From: an uncultured Bacteroidota bacterium
Lineage (GTDB): Bacteria; Bacteroidota; Bacteroidia; Flavobacteriales; Flavobacteriaceae
DNA: 64,000 bases
NCBI GenBank assembly: GCA_902635965.1
Contig: CACPQA010000002.1
Location: 111,049-175,048 of the forward strand
Reading direction: 5' to 3'
How positions within the stretch are numbered: position 1 is the stretch's first letter; every line of letters starts with the position of its first letter. The notes below the pieces were generated by a model that had not been told where the DNA came from, did no database searches, and saw only the letters and a program-made list of their open reading frames with translations. A program made the translations under genes and the position numbers. Shown here piece after piece: positions 41,903 to 50,996 of this stretch.

Positions 41903-42589
41903 ATGAAAAAACTATTAATTATTATATTATTTATTTCTGGGACTTTAACATATTCCCAAAACTCTTTCCATTTATACCATTTTAATGCAAAAGAAGGGGG
42001 GCAGGCTGCAATAGCAAATCTTACAGATAGTTACTGGGGTGATGCAAAATTTAAATCGGGAGGAGTCTCTATTGAAAGGATAAGAATTGGAGATAATGAT
42101 TGGTCTCATAGGATTATTTTTTTTGGAGATGTTGATAATTTTGGAAGAGTAGAGGGAGATGTTGAAAAGTATGAGTGGGGTTTGTTCCTTCAAAGGCTAA
42201 ACGATTATGTTGAGGAATGGGGCCCTTCAGCAGCTGGACGTTTTTCTAGTTATGAAGGAGGATCTATTAAAGACTTCCCTTTTATACAACTCTACACATT
42301 TAGAGCTTCAAACCCACCTGCATTCAAAAAAGCTCATGACAAAATAGTATCTCAAATGAAAAAAACCTTGGATAATAGACCTGTTGCCTTTGGAAATTTT
42401 GACATTGGAGGTGAAGGTGCCAGTCACTGGGTCGCTGTAGGCTCTAAAAGTCTAAATGATTTGATGAAATTAAAGGTAGAAATGGAGAAAATGGAAAAAG
42501 AGTGGGAAGAGTACTATAAATCAAGAGGAACAGTAGACCATAATTCAAACTTTGTTATACAAGTGTTAAAAACCTATGGCGGGATTTAA
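41903..42589 (+). CDS. Secreted protein of unknown function, second of a pair
   Basis: A 228-residue protein with a signal peptide (to TLTYSQ, residue 19). It has a two-segment layout like its neighbour: FHLYHFNAKEGGQAAIANL near the start and FIQLYTFRASNPPAFKKAH in the middle, each followed by a helix. It looks like a diverged paralogue with two ferredoxin-like domains, but this cannot be proven by eye. Function unknown. Co-transcription with 41127-41876 is likely, ending at the hairpin at 42607. Confidence 0.65.
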   Translation: MKKLLIIILFISGTLTYSQNSFHLYHFNAKEGGQAAIANLTDSYWGDAKFKSGGVSIERIRIGDNDWSHRIIFFGDVDNFGRVEGDVEKYEWGLFLQRLNDYVEEWGPSAAGRFSSYEGGSIKDFPFIQLYTFRASNPPAFKKAHDKIVSQMKKTLDNRPVAFGNFDIGGEGASHWVAVGSKSLNDLMKLKVEMEKMEKEWEEYYKSRGTVDHNSNFVIQVLKTYGGI

Positions 42590-42606
42590 ATTTCCTTTCC
42601 TTTTCG

Positions 42607-42638
42607 AATAAAGCCCCACTTTCAGTTGGGGCTTTATT
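42607..42638. terminator. Bidirectional terminator between convergent genes
   Basis: AATAAAGCCCCA (42607-42618) pairs with TGGGGCTTTATT (42627-42638), 12 bp with an 8-nt loop. A-rich and T-rich flanks allow it to work in both directions, ending the secreted-protein pair and the PLP enzyme gene. Confidence 0.88.
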
Positions 42639-43707
42639 ATTTCATAATCTCAACTCTCTTGGCACTTTCGTAAAAAGCACCCATCTTGTCAATAGCAAGG
42701 CAGGAGTGAACAGGTATCACATTTAGTTGGTCTCCAATTTTTAAACCTATTTTTTTTTCTAATTTGACAATTCCGTGTTCTTGAGATAATGATTTTATAT
42801 ATCCAATTTTATTACTCACATCCCAGACTTCTCCATAATATACATAACCGAAAATGTCACTTTCATTTTCTCTCAATCTGTCTTTTGAGAAGTGAACAGA
42901 CCCTCCATATATTAAAACTTCTTCTCTTTCATCATAAATTGACACAACCGGGCAAATCATTCTTACAGCGATATCATCTATTTCACAAGAACCGATTTTA
43001 TACTGGGCGAGGTCGTAAAAAATAAAGTTCCCAGGTCTAATTTCATTTATAAAATCCGGATATTTTTTTATCGTGCTACAGGTTGGAGTGTCACCAATAG
43101 AAATTCGAAAATTAGGAAAACCATCACTTAAAACTTTAATTCTTTCTATCGATTTTTGAAAAACATTCTTGATTTCCATCTTGTTTTTAGATTTGTATGA
43201 ATCACCAAAATGTGCTAAAAAACCTAAAAAAGAAATTTTTTTGCTGGTCTTGCAAAAATCGATAATTGATTTTATTTTTTGTCTTTCTTCAACTTTTAAT
43301 CCAGCCCGACTGTAACCAACATCTATTTTTAGGTATACTTCAACAGTTTCTATTAACCGACTATCTAGTATCTTTAGTGATGAGACGGAATCAATTAAAA
43401 TTTTAACCCTATTCCTTTTTATAATTAAATTTAATTTATCTATTTCTAAAATATTTATTGGAAAAGCGATCGTTATGTCATCCCACTCATTTGAAAAGTA
43501 TTCAGCCATTGATATCGAAGAAACAGTAATTGAAGTAACCCCCTTTTCCTTAAACCAGTTTCCTATTTCAGTAGACTGATGTGTTTTGAAATGAGGTCTC
43601 AAAACTAAATTATTCTTGTTGGCAACACCAATCATTCTGTCCAAATTATTTAAACAGATGATTTTATTTATAACTAAAGTTGGGGTCGAAAAATTCATAA
43701 ATTTCAT
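42637..43707 (-). CDS. PLP-dependent D-threonine aldolase / D-serine dehydratase-like enzyme
   Basis: A 356-residue fold-type III PLP enzyme. The PLP lysine is Lys41 in RPHFKTHQS. TVEVYLKIDVGYSRAGL, FLGFLAHFGDSYKS, SIGDTPTCST and IRPGNFIFYD are other Ala_racemase_N features. The C-terminal domain ends with VIPVHSCLAIDKMG, whose His and Cys match the metal-binding HxC of DSD1-type enzymes. It should act on D-threonine or other D-3-hydroxy amino acids in the cytoplasm. A second Met (residue 4) is an alternative start. Confidence 0.87.
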   Translation of the reverse strand: MKFMNFSTPTLVINKIICLNNLDRMIGVANKNNLVLRPHFKTHQSTEIGNWFKEKGVTSITVSSISMAEYFSNEWDDITIAFPINILEIDKLNLIIKRNRVKILIDSVSSLKILDSRLIETVEVYLKIDVGYSRAGLKVEERQKIKSIIDFCKTSKKISFLGFLAHFGDSYKSKNKMEIKNVFQKSIERIKVLSDGFPNFRISIGDTPTCSTIKKYPDFINEIRPGNFIFYDLAQYKIGSCEIDDIAVRMICPVVSIYDEREEVLIYGGSVHFSKDRLRENESDIFGYVYYGEVWDVSNKIGYIKSLSQEHGIVKLEKKIGLKIGDQLNVIPVHSCLAIDKMGAFYESAKRVEIMK

Positions 43708-43744
43708 ACAGAATATAGCACAATTGAATTAACAAAAATTTTTT

Positions 43745-45130
43745 TTAAAATCTATTGCAATTTTCAAAATTAAGTATTTCCCCAGCATGATTATTTAAAT
43801 ATTTAATAATATATTCTGCTGTGGTGAACGGATACGCATATAAGGGCTCTGGTAAATATTTACTGTATGTGTTTGATATATAATCGTTCATCGCAAGTGA
43901 AATTCTTTCATCGTCACCTACCTTAGTTCCATTTCTGTAAACCTCTATGTCCCCATTGAGTTTTAGTTCTACATTTGTCCTTGATGAAATAGAATACCTC
44001 TTATTATATTTTTTTAAAAAAAATTTTAATTCAGCTGGGGTGACCAAAAAGCTATCTATTCCGTTACCAAAAGGGTCAATACTGTATATGTCAATTGGCG
44101 TGATAATCCCTTTTTTTAAATTACTTCTTATGCCCCCACTATTTTGAATTACAATATCTACATTGGTTATCTCTCTGATTGCTTCAGTATAAAAACAACC
44201 AGTTTCAGCTCTGGTATGGTTGATGGAAGAATATCCTATTTTTTTGTAGAACGAGGGATTGTCTTTATATGTTTGAATTAACAGGTCAATGTTTGAATCC
44301 CTCTCTAAACCCTCATACGATAAATCAATTTTTTCAAACTTAAAGTCTATAATCTTTCCTTTATAAACAGAAAGAGTGGTTTTCGAAATCATTTCAAGAT
44401 TTTTTCCAGACATGATCATATAACCATTTTCATGTCTTTTTCCATAAATATGATTTGAATGACCTCCTATGACTAAATCTATGTAATTGAAGTTTTCTAG
44501 AATTTTTTCATCCCCACTTTTTCCTAAGTGGGTCAACGCGACGATAAGGTCAATATCAGAGGTTTCATTAATTTTCCTATAATCTTGAAAAATCTTAATT
44601 GGATTGGTAAAAAAAAGTCCCTCAACCTTTTTGGGATGAGTGAGGGGGTATCTACCAAAATTTCCGGTTTCAACAGCTCCTATATAGGCGATTGAAAACC
44701 CATCTTTTTGAATAATTTCAAACCCCTTAACATTACTCAACTCACCTCTACCGCCAGAGAAATTTGCACATACGAATGGGAAATTAGCCTGTGCAATTCT
44801 ATCACTCAGTACACTTTGGCCATAATCGAATTCATGATTGCCAATTACACTTATGTCTAGCCCGGTTCGGTTTAACAGATCTATTATTGGAAATCCCTTT
44901 TCTGTATAATTATCAACCACAGGATTCCCAGAAAATATGTCACCAGCGCATACGAAAAAGACTTTGTTGCCCTTTACTTTTTCTTTGTCAATCAAAGGTT
45001 TTATTTTAGAAAAGTTTTCAATCCTTGAATGCATGTCATTTATTGAAAAAATAATCACTTTCTCTTGACCTAGTGAAATCAGGCACGAGAGAAAGAGTAG
45101 TAACAAAATTTTTTTTCCAATAAATTTCAT
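43745..45130 (-). CDS. 5'-nucleotidase / UshA-like metallophosphatase, secreted
   Basis: A 461-residue protein with a signal peptide (to SLGQ, residue 22). The calcineurin-like domain has FSINDMHSRIEN, CAGDIFSGNPV, GNHEFDYG, VALTHLGKSGDE and LVIGGHSNHIYG, the five metal-site motifs. The C-terminal nucleotidase domain follows (VIQNSGGIRSNLKKG, SIDPFGNG). It should remove phosphate from nucleotides in the periplasm, feeding nucleoside and phosphate uptake. It lies 35 nt downstream of the TonB receptor gene on the same strand. Confidence 0.9.
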   Translation of the reverse strand: MKFIGKKILLLLFLSCLISLGQEKVIIFSINDMHSRIENFSKIKPLIDKEKVKGNKVFFVCAGDIFSGNPVVDNYTEKGFPIIDLLNRTGLDISVIGNHEFDYGQSVLSDRIAQANFPFVCANFSGGRGELSNVKGFEIIQKDGFSIAYIGAVETGNFGRYPLTHPKKVEGLFFTNPIKIFQDYRKINETSDIDLIVALTHLGKSGDEKILENFNYIDLVIGGHSNHIYGKRHENGYMIMSGKNLEMISKTTLSVYKGKIIDFKFEKIDLSYEGLERDSNIDLLIQTYKDNPSFYKKIGYSSINHTRAETGCFYTEAIREITNVDIVIQNSGGIRSNLKKGIITPIDIYSIDPFGNGIDSFLVTPAELKFFLKKYNKRYSISSRTNVELKLNGDIEVYRNGTKVGDDERISLAMNDYISNTYSKYLPEPLYAYPFTTAEYIIKYLNNHAGEILNFENCNRF

Positions 45131-45165
45131 GAGGCTAATTTAAAGGTCAAATTTTTAAATTTATA

Positions 45166-47412
45166 TTAATTCTTAATTAAATATCTAAGTCCGAAAAAAG
45201 ATCTTATACCTTGATTTGAGTAAAACACGTAGGTAGGATCAAAAGTTAGCCCGTAAGGATTATTATCGTTAACTACAGGACCTCCGTTGTTGTCAAATAT
45301 CACCTGTTTGTCAAATGGGTCAAATGCTCGTGCAATACTATTTAAAGGAGGCTTGAAATCAAATAAATTTTTCACACCAATAAAAAATTCAAAATCTGAA
45401 ATTTTTTTTGTTGCTTGAATATTTAAAATATTAAATGTTGGGCTATAGTCAGGCCTGGGGTCTAAAATGCTTAACAGAGGAAGCTTCATTGGTCCAACCA
45501 CATTTCCTGTCATATCAAACTTTAATCCCACAAAATTATTATAATAAGCTAGCTTATAACTTCCTAAAAATTTTTCTGTCAAATAAGGAACGGACTTTTT
45601 ATCATCTTCTTTAATATATGTATCAATAAATGTTAGACCAATTTGAAAATCTAAGTTATTTGATACCCTACCTAAAAAATCAATACTGCCCCCTTGTGAA
45701 ATCACAATTCCATTTAGATTTGAGTAAACTATTTGATTTGGATTGGTATCGTAATCCGGGATTATTCTATTAGAAAATCGAGTTTTAAAAATACTCCAAT
45801 CCGTTTTAAACAGTAGTCCCTTTTTTGTGTAATAATCTTTAACATAGTTCAAATTGAAATTCCATGATCTTTCTGGAGACAGGTTTTCTGAAAAAAAAAC
45901 ATCTCTTGCTCCAGTCAATGCTGCATGATCTTCAGTGAATACATTCACTATTCTATAACCTGAACCAAAACCCATTCTTAATGTTGAATTTTTTTCTTTA
46001 CTTGATCTTTTGAAATTAATTCTTGGGGTTAGAACATTCCCATAATTTGAATTATAATCGTACCTAATCCCCAACAAGAGTGACTTGTCAGGGTTTTTGA
46101 TTATTTCGTTTTGTATAAAAACTCCAGGGAGATGTGTGTTATCTTTCTTTAAAGTAGCAGGAGTGTTATCGTCATACCCAGTATATCTATAGCTTAATCC
46201 TAAAGTGTATAAACTTTTTTTAATTTTAAAATTATAAACGGTTTGTAAAAATCCAATTGTTTGTTTTGCATCAAATGATAAAGTCCCATAATATGAGTCT
46301 TGATGATGTTGATTGAAGCTATATTGAAAAAAGACATTATCATTATACAAGTACTTCCCAAAAACTTCTAACCGATTTGTATAAATGCTTTCACCATAAA
46401 TATTGTCACCCCCTCTTTCGCTTTTATTCCAATTTGTTTGACCACCCCACCTGTCCTCGTAGAAGTATCTAAAAGCAATGTTGTTTTTTCTACTACCTAA
46501 TTTATTGAAAATTGAAATTCTGTGTTGAAGTGTTAAGTCAGTAAAACCATCTTTATTTTTATCTATAGGATTCTGATATAAAAAGTGACTGATACCAAGA
46601 AGATTAGTTTTTTCTCCAATTAAAAACTTAATCCCTACATCTGTATTTATCTCTCCCCAAGAGGAAGAAAAGCTTTCAAAAGATACTGGGTTCACTTTCT
46701 CAGGCACTTTTGTAATTAAATTTATAATTCCTCCAATTGCCTCTGATCCGTATAATGTTGAAGAGGGCCCTTTGACTATTTCTATTTGTTCGATTAAAGA
46801 CTGTGGAATTCCTGTCAAACCGTAAACCGTAGACAGACCACTCACAATTGGGAGGCCATCTATAAGAACCATTGTGTTAGCACCATCTTGGCCGTTTATG
46901 TGAATATCTCCAGTGTTACAGACATTACAATTAAGTTGAGTTCTTATTCCATTGATATTTTCGATTGCTTCAAAAAAACTTGCAGTTGGATTAGCCTTAA
47001 AAAAAGCTGCCTTATATAATTCAACAGGAACTGTACTATTAAGTTTTGATACACTTCTCAAAGTTCCTGAGACGACAACCTCTTCAAGAGACTCGTCACT
47101 TTTTAATACAACTTCGGTTTCAATAAAATCTTTCTTTTCAAATGTGATTTTCAAAACTTTGGGTTTAAAACCAACAAAAGAGATAGTGTATTTATTTTCC
47201 CCAATTTTTGAGTTGATTTCAAATTTTCCAAGGCTGTCAGAAATGATGGATCTCTTAGTAGTAGAATTGTATATAGTAGCTCCTTCTAAAAAATCATAAT
47301 TTTCGTCTAAAATCCTACCTTTTAAAATTTGTCCACTTACAGGAATTGAAAAAAAAATCAATAAATTGACAAAAATTAATTTAATATTTGTAGAGTAATT
47401 TAAATTCCTCAA
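45166..47412 (-). CDS. TonB-dependent receptor with carboxypeptidase-regulatory-like domain
   Basis: A 748-residue outer-membrane receptor. A signal peptide ends at VSGQ (27), followed by a CarboxypepD_reg-like domain (ILKGRILDENYDFLEGATI). The plug starts near residue 110 with VVVSGTLRS, has a CxxC (NCNVCNTGDIHINGQDG) before MVLIDGLPIV, and EIVKGPSSTLYGSEAIGGII. The rest is a beta-barrel ending in an aromatic C-terminus. The CxxC plug subtype is often found near metal regulators. The start is TTG at 47412, as no ATG fits the signal peptide. It is divergent from a DtxR-type regulator, so metal-controlled uptake is plausible. Confidence 0.88.
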   Translation of the reverse strand: MRNLNYSTNIKLIFVNLLIFFSIPVSGQILKGRILDENYDFLEGATIYNSTTKRSIISDSLGKFEINSKIGENKYTISFVGFKPKVLKITFEKKDFIETEVVLKSDESLEEVVVSGTLRSVSKLNSTVPVELYKAAFFKANPTASFFEAIENINGIRTQLNCNVCNTGDIHINGQDGANTMVLIDGLPIVSGLSTVYGLTGIPQSLIEQIEIVKGPSSTLYGSEAIGGIINLITKVPEKVNPVSFESFSSSWGEINTDVGIKFLIGEKTNLLGISHFLYQNPIDKNKDGFTDLTLQHRISIFNKLGSRKNNIAFRYFYEDRWGGQTNWNKSERGGDNIYGESIYTNRLEVFGKYLYNDNVFFQYSFNQHHQDSYYGTLSFDAKQTIGFLQTVYNFKIKKSLYTLGLSYRYTGYDDNTPATLKKDNTHLPGVFIQNEIIKNPDKSLLLGIRYDYNSNYGNVLTPRINFKRSSKEKNSTLRMGFGSGYRIVNVFTEDHAALTGARDVFFSENLSPERSWNFNLNYVKDYYTKKGLLFKTDWSIFKTRFSNRIIPDYDTNPNQIVYSNLNGIVISQGGSIDFLGRVSNNLDFQIGLTFIDTYIKEDDKKSVPYLTEKFLGSYKLAYYNNFVGLKFDMTGNVVGPMKLPLLSILDPRPDYSPTFNILNIQATKKISDFEFFIGVKNLFDFKPPLNSIARAFDPFDKQVIFDNNGGPVVNDNNPYGLTFDPTYVFYSNQGIRSFFGLRYLIKN

Positions 47413-47431
47413 AACAAAAAGTTCACCACTG

Positions 47432-47439
47432 CAAAACTA
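47432..47439 (-). promoter_or_regulatory. -7 box of the TonB receptor gene, abutting the regulator start codon
   Basis: On the minus strand TAGTTTTG fits TAnnTTTG and lies 19 nt upstream of the TTG start at 47412. It ends right at the ATG (47440) of the DtxR-type gene, so regulator binding there could control both genes. Confidence 0.5.
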
Positions 47440-47850
47440 ATGAAAAAAACTAAAGAAAAAGACCACTATATAAAAGAAATATTCAAACTAGAGGAGGCGG
47501 GTGAAAAAGTTACAGTTTCTGCTTTAAGTAAGCTTCTTAAGGTCTCAAAATCTTCTGTGTCCAATATGTTAAAAAAACTTTCCTTAATGGAATTAGTTGA
47601 TACCTCACCCTATAAGCTAATAAAATTAACTTCCAATGGAAGAAAATTTGCAAAAGAGGTTGTTGCAAAGCACCGGCTAATTGAATCTTTTTTAGTAGAG
47701 ATTATGCAATTTAACCCAAATGAAGTTCATGAAATTGCAGAGGAAATTGAACACATCAATTCTCCTGTTTTTTTTAGTAAAGTAAGAAAGATGTTGAAAC
47801 AAGACACAACGGATCCTCATGGATCTAACATTCCTAAAACTGATTTTTAA
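47440..47850 (+). CDS. DtxR/MntR-family metal-dependent repressor
   Basis: A 136-residue protein. The N-terminal winged helix contains VTVSALSKLLKVSKSSVSNMLKKL, then a short wing (YKLIKLTSNGRKFA). The C-terminal dimerisation and metal-binding region has VVAKHRLIESFLVEIM, EVHEIAEEIEHINS and CPxG-like DPHGSNIP. This is the order of DtxR/MntR/IdeR proteins lacking an SH3 domain. It probably represses metal-uptake genes when Fe2+ or Mn2+ is sufficient. The divergent TonB receptor is the obvious target; its promoter box abuts this start codon. Confidence 0.85.
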   Translation: MKKTKEKDHYIKEIFKLEEAGEKVTVSALSKLLKVSKSSVSNMLKKLSLMELVDTSPYKLIKLTSNGRKFAKEVVAKHRLIESFLVEIMQFNPNEVHEIAEEIEHINSPVFFSKVRKMLKQDTTDPHGSNIPKTDF

Positions 47851-47853
47851 AGT

Positions 47854-48678
47854 TTATTGAAATATTCTAACATAATCAATAATCATCCTTTCTTCACTAA
47901 AGTCTCTAGGAACTTTACCACCTAAGACTCCGCCGATTGCAAGGTTTAATAACAAATAATGATTATTATCAAAGGGCATTACGTCCATGTTCTTATGTTC
48001 ATAAGTAATACTATTATTGAGTAGCCAATATATTCTCTCTTTGGTCCAAACCAAAGAATAAACATTGAATTCGTTAGAATTCGAAATACTTGAAATTTTT
48101 TTCATTTCATCCTTTTTATTAGTACCGGTGTTATGAAAATGCAGGACATTATAAAGGTCTGATTTGTCCCATCCATTTTGTTCCATTATGTCAATTTCTC
48201 CACAGTATGGCCAAGGATTTTCACCTTTACTTTCACCAAGATAATTTCCTATTTCATCTATGTCAGAACCAAGGGTCCAAATAGCAGGCCATGTCCCTTT
48301 GGAAGATGGAAGCTTTGCTTTAACATCAATTCTCCCATATTTGAAATCAAATTTGGAATTTAGTCTTGCAGAAGTATAACTTTTTGACGAATCATACATT
48401 TCAATTTCTTCTTTGATTGCTACAATATTTAAATACCCATCTTTAACGAAACAGTTTTTTATATTTTCAGTGTAGTGTTGAAGTTCGTTATTAGCCCAAC
48501 TCCCATTGTCAATTGGTATTGTTTGAAGATGCCAAAGAGATCGATTAATTTCACCCTCGTAATTAAATTCATCTCCCCAAACCAAATTTTTAAAAGAGGG
48601 TAATGAATTTTTTTCTTTTTCAGGATTACAATAAATAAAAAGTATTGAGGTTAAAATATAAAACAAAGAATTTTTCAT
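47854..48678 (-). CDS. GH16-family glycoside hydrolase (beta-glucanase-like), lipoprotein
   Basis: A 274-residue protein. A hydrophobic N-terminus ends at Cys17 (FIYCNPE), a probable lipid-anchored enzyme. LVWGDEFNYEG near 32-42 and GRIDVKAKLP at 116-125 are typical GH16 strands. The catalytic motif EIDIME at 161-166 gives the nucleophile Glu161 and acid/base Glu166. This fits beta-1,3-glucanases (laminarinases) or related enzymes. The ATG at 48678 was chosen; the frame extends to 48714, but that would overlap the promoter. No SusC/SusD pair is near, so it is not in a typical polysaccharide locus. Confidence 0.9.
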   Translation of the reverse strand: MKNSLFYILTSILFIYCNPEKEKNSLPSFKNLVWGDEFNYEGEINRSLWHLQTIPIDNGSWANNELQHYTENIKNCFVKDGYLNIVAIKEEIEMYDSSKSYTSARLNSKFDFKYGRIDVKAKLPSSKGTWPAIWTLGSDIDEIGNYLGESKGENPWPYCGEIDIMEQNGWDKSDLYNVLHFHNTGTNKKDEMKKISSISNSNEFNVYSLVWTKERIYWLLNNSITYEHKNMDVMPFDNNHYLLLNLAIGGVLGGKVPRDFSEERMIIDYVRIFQ

Positions 48679-48698
48679 TTTATTGAGATTTTTAGACA

Positions 48699-48706
48699 TA
48701 TTTTTG
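48699..48706 (+). promoter_or_regulatory. -7 box for the DUF5916 gene
   Basis: TATTTTTG matches TAnnTTTG and lies 12 nt before the ATG at 48719, implying a very short leader. It is interleaved with the opposite-strand box at 48712-48719. Confidence 0.5.
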
Positions 48707-48711
48707 AACTC

Positions 48712-48719
48712 CAAATTTA
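48712..48719 (-). promoter_or_regulatory. -7 box for the GH16 gene
   Basis: On the minus strand TAAATTTG matches TAnnTTTG, 33 nt before the ATG at 48678. It supports that start over the upstream ones and overlaps the start of the divergent gene. Confidence 0.5.
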
Positions 48720-50980
48720 TGGTAAAGAATTCTATTTTTATAAATAATAATTATTTGAGATATTTTTTAATTTACTTTTTATTTTTAAATATAAGTTTGC
48801 TCCTTGGACAGGAAAACTTCACACCTAGCAAGATAACTGACAATCAAATAACATTAGACGGTTTACTTAATGAAGAGTTTTGGTCTTCAGCTGCAAAAGT
48901 TCCTTTTGATATTGAATTTAGTCCTGCAAATAATGAGCCATCAAGAATAAAAACATTTGGATATATTTCTTATTCAAAAGAATTCATTTACGTAGGAATT
49001 GACGCAAAAGTAGATCCAAAAAATATTCGTGTCTCAGTTAGACAAAGAGATGATATGAATATGTTAAATGATGATTTTATTGCTCTACGTTTCGATACTT
49101 TCAGGGATGCCAGGAATAATATTGTTTTAGGTGTAAATGCACTTGGGAGTCAGCTTGATGTAAGGCAAATAAATGAAATTTCTGAAGATAAACGATATGA
49201 CGTTTCTTTTAACATTAATTTTCAATCCTTCGGGAATATAACAGAAGACGGGTATCAAATTGAGATGAAAATTCCCTTCTCTGAGATTGAATTTCCAAAT
49301 GGCAATGACCAAACTTGGCACTTTAACTTTTACCGCAGATATTTTGAAGACGGGAATGTAATCGAGTTAAGCAGCCAGATTAGAGACAGAAACAATCCTT
49401 GTCTAGTCTGTCAGACAACCGATGTTATAAAATTTAATGATATAACTATTAAAAAAAGGTTTGAACTGCTACCATATCTATATAGCAATGTATCAGGAAC
49501 TAGAAGCAGCAATGATCAAAAAATCAGTTTCAACAAGCCCAGTGGAAATGTAGGCATAGGACTTAATTTAGACATCAATAAAAATACTAGTTTAGAAGTC
49601 ACACTCAATCCTGACTTTTCACAAGTCGAAGCAGATGTAACGCAGATTGATGCCAATTCTTCCTTTTCTTTAAGGTACCCTGAACGACGCCCTTTTTTTA
49701 ACCGAGGCACCGATTTGGTAGACTTTGTTAGTGGCACATTTTATTCAAGGTCAATTGTAAATCCCGTTTTTGCCTCCAAACTTTTTAGTCAATTTAATAA
49801 GTCAAGAGTTTTTCTTCTTAACGCGATAGATGAGAATTCACCTTATTTGGTAGGTGGTGAAGATCGCTCCTATGAAGGTTTTGGTGGTAGAAGCTTCGTA
49901 AATATATTAAGATATCAATACCTACTTGATTCTAAATCCAGACTAGGTGCTTTTACAACTAACAGACTATATAACGGAGGTGGTTATGGTCATTCAACTG
50001 GCCTAGATGGGTTATTCCTTTTTAGTAACAATTGGCGCTTTAATTTTGAATATACTAAAAGCTTCACCCAAGAGCCAAATCAAGATTGGATTGATTCAGA
50101 TGCAAAAATTTATGGAAAAACTGTAAAACTAGATGGAGATAATCTAGATGGCTATAGTTTGTATATGAGACTTTACAGAAACACAGAGCATTGGAGAAGT
50201 TATCTTTATTACAGAGATATTTCTCCGCAATTTCGAGCTGATGTTGGTTTTGTAGTCCAAAACAACAGAAGATGGACTACTTTTTTTCATGAGTACATAA
50301 ATATCCTAAATAAACCAGCACTTCAAAAATTTGGATTTGGAACTAAAATTGATAGGATTTTCACTTTTGATGCTTTTTACAAAGCTTTTAGTGCAGATTT
50401 TTTTACTGGATTTACCACTTTTGGTCGAACTGAATTAAAATACACATTGGACTATGATGCTGTAAAAACTTTTTTAAGAAGAACATACTACCATCTTCAA
50501 TCTCATACTTTTCTATTAAGAGGAGCCCCTTATGAACAACTTAACTTTGAGCTAGAATATACACTGGGAAAAGAATTATCCGTGAATGAGGAAATTCCAG
50601 AAGTGGGTAGAATACATAAAGCAGATATGAGTATTAATTTTCAAATCAATGACAACTTTAATATAACTCCCCTTTTGAGGTATTCTCGCCTAGAAAATTT
50701 GTCAAAAAATGAAAATTATTTTGAGGGCTCAATACTTAGACTCAATTTCAAATATCAGTTTTCAAATTATTTAAACATAAGATTAGTCGCTGAAAACAAT
50801 ACATTTATAAACCAATTTTACATTCAACCTTTAATTCAGTGGAACCCCAATCCTTCAACCATTTTTTATTTAGGAGCGAATCAAAACACAATAGAAGAAA
50901 TTGACGACATAACATTTAGTTTGTTTCAATTTAACAGGTCGCAGATTTTTTTCAAATTTCAATATTTGATAGGGCTATAA
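48719..50980 (+). CDS. DUF5916-type outer-membrane protein with N-terminal CBM9-like domain
   Basis: A 753-residue protein. A signal peptide ends around LLLGQ (residue 29). The first 200 residues form a CBM9-like beta-sandwich (ITLDGLLNEEFWSSAAKVPF, SYSKEFIYVGIDAKVD). The rest fits DUF5916, a predicted outer-membrane barrel: LNPDFSQVEADVTQIDANSS followed by YPERRPFFNRGTD is its hallmark, and the end is strand-rich and aromatic. Function unknown; common in Flavobacteria. The frame opens at 48683, but the ATG at 48719 gives the signal peptide and follows a promoter box. Confidence 0.88.
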   Translation: MVKNSIFINNNYLRYFLIYFLFLNISLLLGQENFTPSKITDNQITLDGLLNEEFWSSAAKVPFDIEFSPANNEPSRIKTFGYISYSKEFIYVGIDAKVDPKNIRVSVRQRDDMNMLNDDFIALRFDTFRDARNNIVLGVNALGSQLDVRQINEISEDKRYDVSFNINFQSFGNITEDGYQIEMKIPFSEIEFPNGNDQTWHFNFYRRYFEDGNVIELSSQIRDRNNPCLVCQTTDVIKFNDITIKKRFELLPYLYSNVSGTRSSNDQKISFNKPSGNVGIGLNLDINKNTSLEVTLNPDFSQVEADVTQIDANSSFSLRYPERRPFFNRGTDLVDFVSGTFYSRSIVNPVFASKLFSQFNKSRVFLLNAIDENSPYLVGGEDRSYEGFGGRSFVNILRYQYLLDSKSRLGAFTTNRLYNGGGYGHSTGLDGLFLFSNNWRFNFEYTKSFTQEPNQDWIDSDAKIYGKTVKLDGDNLDGYSLYMRLYRNTEHWRSYLYYRDISPQFRADVGFVVQNNRRWTTFFHEYINILNKPALQKFGFGTKIDRIFTFDAFYKAFSADFFTGFTTFGRTELKYTLDYDAVKTFLRRTYYHLQSHTFLLRGAPYEQLNFELEYTLGKELSVNEEIPEVGRIHKADMSINFQINDNFNITPLLRYSRLENLSKNENYFEGSILRLNFKYQFSNYLNIRLVAENNTFINQFYIQPLIQWNPNPSTIFYLGANQNTIEEIDDITFSLFQFNRSQIFFKFQYLIGL

Positions 50981-50996
50981 GGTTTAACCCAATGAA

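Noticed and set aside
47854..50980. Polysaccharide utilisation locus around GH16
   Set aside because: There is no SusC/SusD pair, sulfatase or second glycoside hydrolase; DUF5916 alone does not define such a locus.
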